A stretch of 10,046 bases of DNA, from the NCBI RefSeq assembly GCF_001949145.1, contig NW_019091654.1, forward strand, positions 499,185-509,230. Direction: 5' to 3'. The notes beneath the pieces were generated by a model, which saw only the letters and a list, made by a program, of their open reading frames with translations, was not told where the DNA came from and ran no database searches. The translations under genes and the position numbers were made by a program. The stretch comes from Acanthaster planci. Taxonomy: Eukaryota > Echinodermata > Asteroidea > Valvatida > Acanthasteridae. This document shows positions 8,301-10,046 of the stretch, one piece after another (position 1 is the stretch's first letter; each line of letters starts with the position of its first letter).

Positions 8301-9913
8301 AGGCGATTACTGATATTGAGACAACCACACATCTTGATCTTTACTTCAAATGCTTTCTCTTCGATGCTTTAGTTTCAAATGCTGTGATTCTACCGTGTCG
8401 GTTTTTAATTTAAGCAAAACCTATATCAGCTTCACACACCTTGAGGGGCAAAGCCCAGTATTTAGACACAGATATTACAGAAAACCTAGCATGCATGCCG
8501 CGCCTCTCAGTTCAGCCAGCTATTGTGATCATTACAATTTTGGAGTGTATTGTTTTGCATCAAGCATTACCAGGGGTGTCCTGGCAGGTCATAAAAACTC
8601 GTGCATGAACTGAATTAACACTGTTGTGTGTTTTAAAGGGATTTTGCACGTCGCACTTGAATATCTTCCTAATGGCAACCTCCGAGATTACTTGAGGGGC
8701 AACCGCCCAAAGCAGGAACAAGGAAAGGAGAAGAGCACCGGAACATCTCCTTTGACTTCTTTAAACTTATTGACATTTGGTGCAGATGTAGCAAAAGGAA
8801 TGGACCATCTTTCTAAGACAGGGGTTTGTTAAGAGCTTATATTTTCGGTTAATCTAATGTAGCAGTTCCATCATTAGGTAAACAATTTATTTCATTTCCT
8901 TATTCGATATATATGTTTATGTTTATGTTTGGGAAAACCACAATGATGCATTCTGTCTGAGGTTAACGCTCCCAAGTCAACGACTGCCATTTGATACACC
9001 TGATAAATGTAGGAATAATTGTCAGTTACATTTCCCTTCAGATCATCCACCGTGACTTGGCTGCAAGGAACATTCTTCTTGCTGAAGACTTAACCGCCAA
9101 AGTCTCTGACTTTGGCCTTTCCAGAGGGGAGGATATCTATGTTCAGAAATCATCGGTAAAACTAAAACAAACGAATAAAAAAAAATCAGTAAATGTGATT
9201 TGTTACCGAAAAACAGATCCGAAAAATTGTACATTGGTTTCTTATTTGATTTCTCATTCATAAAATGTGACACCACTTCGATGTGTCACTTCATGCTTAA
9301 AGTATAATCCTTAATACATGAATTAAGGATTTTGAAATTAACAGTTCAATTACAATTCATTTTGGCCAATAAATACTTACAGTTCGACAAAAAATGAGCA
9401 TAAACTTTACCAACAGGCAATCACATTTCTGATAAGAAATTAGTAATTGTTTCTGTCGTTCATTTCACTACTGCGGATTTCATTGCTTGCAACTGTTTGG
9501 ACGTGCCAGTGCGAAAACGTGTAACGGTCCCACCACTACGCAGCTCCGCCTAATCAGCCCCGTGACAATACGTCGGTTGATTCAGCGTCGAGTTTGTATT
9601 GGAAAAGAGAAAACTTAGCTTTTTATTGGTTTGAGGTATTACTCAAGATTTGTGTCCTGACGGAAAATTACATAGTGTGGGTGAAAATGTAAGCGTTTCT
9701 ACAAATAAACATTGTAAAAATTGTGTCACGGCCGTTCACTACAAAGTGACTCTGCAGACTTCCTTTTTTCCCTGAGAATGTCACGATTGGTTTGCAACTA
9801 GTGGCCCGATTTTAACGCAAAGATGTTTTCCCTTGTTTTCAGACACGGATTCCAGTCCGATGGTTGGCCATTGAATCTCTGACTCGTCGTATCCACAAGT
9901 CCAAGAGTGACGT
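2270..9913 (+). CDS. Fucolectin-FN3 receptor tyrosine kinase, Tie-like (15 exons, 3' end outside window)
   Basis: Join of 2270-2339, 3263-3373, 3696-3785, 4725-4952, 5201-5479, 5686-5964, 6138-6222, 6536-6779, 6975-7014, 7108-7289, 7627-7840, 8028-8138, 8639-8823, 9042-9155, 9843-9913. All borders are GT/AG and phases match across every junction, giving 767 codons without a stop. Predicted order: signal peptide (1-~26), fucolectin-like domain (27-166), FN3 (167-259), FN3 (260-352), phosphatase-type membrane-proximal domain (353-~475), transmembrane helix (~493-516) followed by RKR, juxtamembrane region, tyrosine kinase (~570 onward). Kinase residues: G580/G582/G585 loop, K604 (AIK), likely helix-C E621, HRDLAARN 709-716, D729-F-G, activation-loop Y739. 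The segment [12 protein letters not shown] and the later RWLAIESL are closest to Tie/Tek as I remember it. Known for such kinases: ligand-driven dimerisation and tyrosine phosphorylation at the plasma membrane. Inferred: the ligand is a fucosylated glycan. Start and all but two splice sites look firm. Expressed state is unknown. Confidence 0.9.
2340..3262 (+). other. Intron 1 (923 bp)
   Basis: Phase-1 intron between the signal peptide and the lectin domain, starting gtaaaa and ending ttag. AT-rich, with a T-rich microsatellite at 2915-2969. I see no exon-like sequence or gene inside it. Confidence 0.8.
2915..2969 (+). repeat. (TTTG)n/(TTTC)n microsatellite
   Basis: A T8 run (2915-2922) is followed by four to five TTTG units and then TTTC units. 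It is an ordinary simple repeat within intron 1. Confidence 0.8.
3263..3373 (+). CDS. Exon 2: N-terminal part of fucolectin-like domain
   Basis: Acceptor ...atgttag|GA and donor CACAG|gtaagc, both phase 1. Residues 24-60 read [17 protein letters not shown], then a segment with AVDGD (49-53) and FSHT. The pattern N-x-x-x-GKPASQS followed by a V-D-G-(N/D) turn is the hallmark opening of the eel-fucolectin/tachylectin-4/pentraxin-1 domain, a subgroup of the F5/8 type C fold. The D51/D53 turn corresponds to the structural calcium-binding loop in that family. H59 lies where the fucose-contacting histidine is expected. Confidence 0.88.
3374..3695 (+). other. Intron 2 (322 bp)
   Basis: Phase-1 intron inside the lectin domain, gtaagc...tcag. 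No further feature seen. Confidence 0.85.
3696..3785 (+). CDS. Exon 3: core of fucolectin-like domain
   Basis: Acceptor tttcatcag|GG and donor TACGGTG|gtaaga, both phase 1. Residues 61-90 contain [20 protein letters not shown], the conserved WW-(R/K)-V-D-L strand of the family, followed by N-R-R-D. R86 and D88 fit the R-x-D part of the fucose-binding motif, with R86 27 residues after H59. The family usually has two adjacent cysteines directly after the Asp. Here they are Tyr-Gly (89-90). Confidence 0.9.
3786..4724 (+). other. Intron 3 (939 bp)
   Basis: Phase-1 intron inside the lectin domain, gtaaga...gcag, and the longest intron seen. It holds A and T homopolymers, an imperfect 20-bp tandem duplication (4090-4129), one TAGGCCTA motif near 4455, and 9-bp inverted arms AATGTCATG/CATGACATT at 4356-4364 and 4412-4420. 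No gene seen. Confidence 0.8.
4090..4129 (+). repeat. Imperfect 20-bp tandem duplication
   Basis: Two adjacent copies share CTTCTTAGAA(T/C)TGTT. The first copy is at 4090-4109 and the second at 4110-4129. It is probably a local slippage duplication in intron 3. Confidence 0.6.
4725..4952 (+). CDS. Exon 4: C-terminal part of fucolectin-like domain
   Basis: Acceptor gctaatgcag|GG and donor TCAA|gtacgt, both phase 1. Residues 91-166 start [12 protein letters not shown], so R93 falls seven residues after R86 as in the fucose-binding motif. The domain closes with [11 protein letters not shown], the typical final strand (C-x-L-x-E-V-E-V) of fucolectin domains. The closing Glu is a calcium ligand in known structures. 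Together exons 2-4 make one complete lectin domain of about 140 residues, the normal size. Confidence 0.9.
5201..5479 (+). CDS. Exon 5: first fibronectin type III domain
   Basis: Acceptor ttaacaatag|TT and donor GTGG|gtatga, both phase 1. A single 279-bp exon encodes one FN3 (residues 167-259). FN3 landmarks are W183 in the B strand and the tyrosine corner L228-x-P230-x-x-x-Y234 in [13 protein letters not shown]. It has four cysteines (188, 204, 216, 218), more than an ordinary FN3, so internal disulfides are likely. N221 (NQT) is a possible N-glycosylation site. Confidence 0.88.
5686..5964 (+). CDS. Exon 6: second fibronectin type III domain
   Basis: Acceptor tttattttgaag|CA and donor GCAG|gtactt, both phase 1. 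It is also exactly 279 bp, residues 260-352. Landmarks: PTGPP linker, LTFTWSPP with W282, tyrosine corner LLPFTSY (L320, P322, Y326), and [12 protein letters not shown], the classic F-G region of FN3. The cysteine pair 274/287 may form a disulfide. N303 (NRS) is a possible glycosylation site. This is the most canonical domain of the extracellular part. Confidence 0.92.
6138..6222 (+). CDS. Exon 7: start of membrane-proximal domain
   Basis: Acceptor catttcaacag|GT in phase 1 and donor TTCATTGA|gtaagg in phase 2. Residues 353-380 plus two bases of codon 381. The strand [12 protein letters not shown] is followed by an acidic stretch, with N364 as a possible glycosylation site. Reading past the donor gives a stop at once (TAA at 6224-6226), which supports splicing here. 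It opens the phosphatase-type stalk domain completed by exons 8 and 9. Confidence 0.78.
6223..6535 (+). other. Intron 7 (313 bp)
   Basis: Phase-2 intron within the membrane-proximal domain, gtaagg...tcag. AT-rich. A minus-strand open frame here has no recognisable content. Confidence 0.8.
6536..6779 (+). CDS. Exon 8: membrane-proximal domain like that of receptor tyrosine phosphatases
   Basis: Acceptor cattgtattcag|A in phase 2 and donor GAAACG|gtgagt in phase 0. Residues 381-462. The signature is YITAKF (413-418), then LP-x-x-FVVGD (423-431), YGGYWNAPL (435-443) and Y-x-I-R-L. The same series Y-I-T-A-x, F-x-V-G-D, Y-x-G-Y-x-N-x-P-L is known to me from the segment just outside the membrane in type II receptor protein tyrosine phosphatases. 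N396 (NKT) is a possible glycosylation site. The function of this stalk is unknown to me. In phosphatases it often contains the proteolytic processing region. Confidence 0.85.
6975..7014 (+). CDS. Exon 9: end of membrane-proximal domain
   Basis: A 40-bp exon between tttttctgcag| (phase 0) and ACTG|gtaggt (phase 1). Residues 463-475, [13 protein letters not shown]. With the preceding GSET it forms the closing strand (E-T-x-V-C-V-A-Y-S) typical of the phosphatase-type domain. It is too short to stand alone, but phases on both sides fit and the domain pattern continues through it. Confidence 0.82.
7108..7289 (+). CDS. Exon 10: transmembrane helix
   Basis: Acceptor gttttattcag|TA in phase 1 and donor GAATTG|gtgagt in phase 0. 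Residues 476-536. A short extracellular linker with one Cys (488) leads into a 24-residue hydrophobic helix (I493-W516, glycine- and valine-rich) that ends in RKRSR, the positive-inside stop-transfer signal. This fixes a type I orientation: lectin outside, kinase inside. The cytoplasmic end is Ser/Thr-rich ([11 protein letters not shown]). Confidence 0.9.
7290..7626 (+). other. Intron 10 (337 bp)
   Basis: Separates the transmembrane exon from the kinase exons. It begins with a strong gtgagt donor, and its 3' border is my best phase-0 choice. A 114-codon frame (7310-7654) crosses it, but it is out of frame with exon 10 and shows no family motif. It has one TAGGCCTA motif near 7363. Confidence 0.65.
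7627..7840 (+). CDS. Exon 11: juxtamembrane segment and kinase glycine loop
   Basis: The donor AAAG|gtaaca (phase 1) is clear. The acceptor is my choice: tttctgccaaag|ACC at 7626/7627 is the best phase-0 site matching exon 10. A second phase-0 site lies after GAG at about 7680. The sequence between has no other in-phase option, so the first 18 residues are uncertain. The exon carries juxtamembrane Y553 (VIYEE), the glycine loop LGKGNFGEV (579-587) and the ATP-anchoring AIK with K604. Confidence 0.78.
8028..8138 (+). CDS. Exon 12: kinase helix C and beta-4
   Basis: Acceptor ggtcttttaag|AT and donor CATGAAG|gtatat, both phase 1. Residues 608-644. DFKEEMQTM contains the helix-C glutamate (E621 by alignment with the Tie pattern), followed by [11 protein letters not shown], a strongly conserved RTK N-lobe segment. 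Confidence 0.92.
8139..8638 (+). other. Intron 12 (500 bp)
   Basis: Phase-1 intron in the kinase N-lobe, gtatat...aaag, with a TAGGCCTA motif near 8213. A + strand open frame at 8350-8613 is Ser/Cys-rich without motif, and I treat it as chance. Confidence 0.8.
8639..8823 (+). CDS. Exon 13: kinase hinge, insert and helix E
   Basis: Acceptor gtgttttaaag|GG in phase 1. Residues 645-706. It holds the hinge [15 protein letters not shown] with L651 at the gatekeeper place and a short hydrophilic kinase insert rich in Lys, Gln and Ser (666-682). It ends in [16 protein letters not shown]. The donor is ACAGGG|gtttgt (phase 0), weaker than the others, but it gives the canonical [12 protein letters not shown] junction with exon 14. 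Read-through would add two residues and a stop at 8830-8832. Confidence 0.87.
9042..9155 (+). CDS. Exon 14: catalytic loop and activation loop
   Basis: Acceptor tttcccttcag|ATC and donor TCATCG|gtaaaa, both phase 0. It encodes 38 residues (707-744): [10 protein letters not shown] with catalytic D711, R715 and N716, then VSDFGLSRG with metal-binding D729, then EDIYVQKSS with one activation-loop tyrosine, Y739. AAR in HRDLAARN marks a receptor-type tyrosine kinase. DFGLSRG-x-x-x-Y-V is the Tie/Tek-like form. All residues needed for catalysis are present. Confidence 0.95.
9267..9289. repeat. Short inverted repeat (7-bp arms)
   Basis: GTGACAC and GTGTCAC are perfect reverse complements separated by nine bases. 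It lies in intron 14, 16 bp before a second hairpin. Confidence 0.6.
9306..9331. repeat. Short inverted repeat (10-bp arms)
   Basis: AATCCTTAAT and ATTAAGGATT are perfect reverse complements separated by six bases. It could form a hairpin, or be the remnant of a small foldback element. Confidence 0.65.
9843..9913 (+). CDS. Exon 15: P+1 loop and start of C-lobe (last exon in window)
   Basis: Acceptor cttgttttcag|ACA in phase 0 and donor AGTGACGT|gtaagg in phase 2. Residues 745-767 plus two bases. [12 protein letters not shown] is the tyrosine-kinase P+1 loop. It is followed by [11 protein letters not shown], where SDV leads to the usual W-S-(F/Y)-G of helix F in the next exon. That exon and the rest of the C-lobe lie beyond the window. 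Confidence 0.92.
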
Positions 9914-10046
9914 GTAAGGATGAAAACCTGATTCTCGGGAAAGAATTTGTCCTTTATCAAAGACTGATGCCAATGCTTCCACTGTGAATTGATTTTACCG
10001 TCCAAAAAGAGTATTGTCGATTTGAATTAGATTAAGAGAGCCAAAG
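9914..10046 (+). other. Start of intron 15
   Basis: Starts with the strong donor gtaagg after a phase-2 codon split. The window ends before the acceptor, so the C-lobe exon with W-S-(F/Y)-G should follow downstream. Confidence 0.85.

Larger units (their letters stand above)
9156..9842 (+). other. Intron 14 (687 bp)
   Basis: Phase-0 intron between activation loop and P+1 loop. It contains two perfect short inverted repeats (9267-9289 and 9306-9331) and a GC-richer stretch at about 9495-9590 of unknown origin. No exon is needed here, since the kinase sequence is continuous across it. Confidence 0.8.

Noticed and set aside
8350-8613. 87-codon frame in intron 12
   Set aside because: It would interrupt the kinase N-lobe between LLGACYHE and the hinge, where the sequence is continuous without it. 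No motif seen.
9500-9585. Possible tRNA-derived SINE (weak A-box-like TGCCAGTG and B-box-like GGTTGATTC)
   Set aside because: Both boxes deviate from consensus, no cloverleaf can be folded by eye, and there is no poly-A tail or target duplication.
2270-9913. Identification as a DDR (discoidin domain) receptor
   Set aside because: The lectin module has fucolectin-type features (HX26RXDX4[10 protein letters not shown]), FN3 domains are present, and the kinase activation segment is Tie-like rather than DDR-like.
1-10046. CRISPR array, operon or other prokaryotic system
   Set aside because: Coding sequence is split by spliceosomal introns and encodes a metazoan-type receptor. No spaced repeats of CRISPR form are present.

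Overview
The window is eukaryotic genomic DNA. One gene on the + strand fills most of it, split into at least 15 exons whose GT/AG borders and reading phases all agree. I read it as a single-pass receptor tyrosine kinase. The base composition is AT-rich and the introns are short (about 90-940 bp). The octamer-like motif TAGGCCTA recurs, which I associate with echinoderm-type genomes. An invertebrate deuterostome, perhaps a sea urchin, starfish or sea cucumber, is my best guess, but the organism is inference only.

Layout. Bases 1-2269 are upstream sequence with no convincing gene. They hold a degenerate 7-bp/14-bp minisatellite (98-188) and a G-rich patch near 1041-1099. The coding part starts at an ATG at 2270 with an in-frame stop 18 bp upstream of it. 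Exon 1 gives a signal peptide. Exons 2-4 (3263-4952) give a fucolectin-like (F5/8C-fold, eel-fucolectin/tachylectin-4) lectin domain with the fucose-binding His/Arg/Arg spacing intact. Exons 5 and 6 are each exactly 279 bp and each encode one fibronectin type III domain. Exons 7-9 give a membrane-proximal domain like the one next to the membrane in receptor tyrosine phosphatases. Exon 10 carries the transmembrane helix. Exons 11-15 carry the juxtamembrane segment and a tyrosine kinase domain most like the Tie/Tek family, with G-loop, catalytic Lys, HRDLAARN and DFG all present. The window ends in intron 15, just after the start of the C-lobe, so the last part of the kinase, the tail and the 3'UTR are missing.

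The visible coding sequence is 2,303 nt (767 complete codons). The model predicts a cell-surface receptor that binds a fucosylated glycan or glycoprotein outside the cell and signals through a Tie-like kinase inside. Every extracellular module is bounded by phase-1 introns, the usual mark of exon shuffling. The kinase introns have mixed phases. The arrangement lectin + FN3 + phosphatase-like stalk + Tie-like kinase differs from vertebrate Tie (Ig/EGF/FN3) and from DDR receptors (discoidin + DDR kinase). It is the main finding here.
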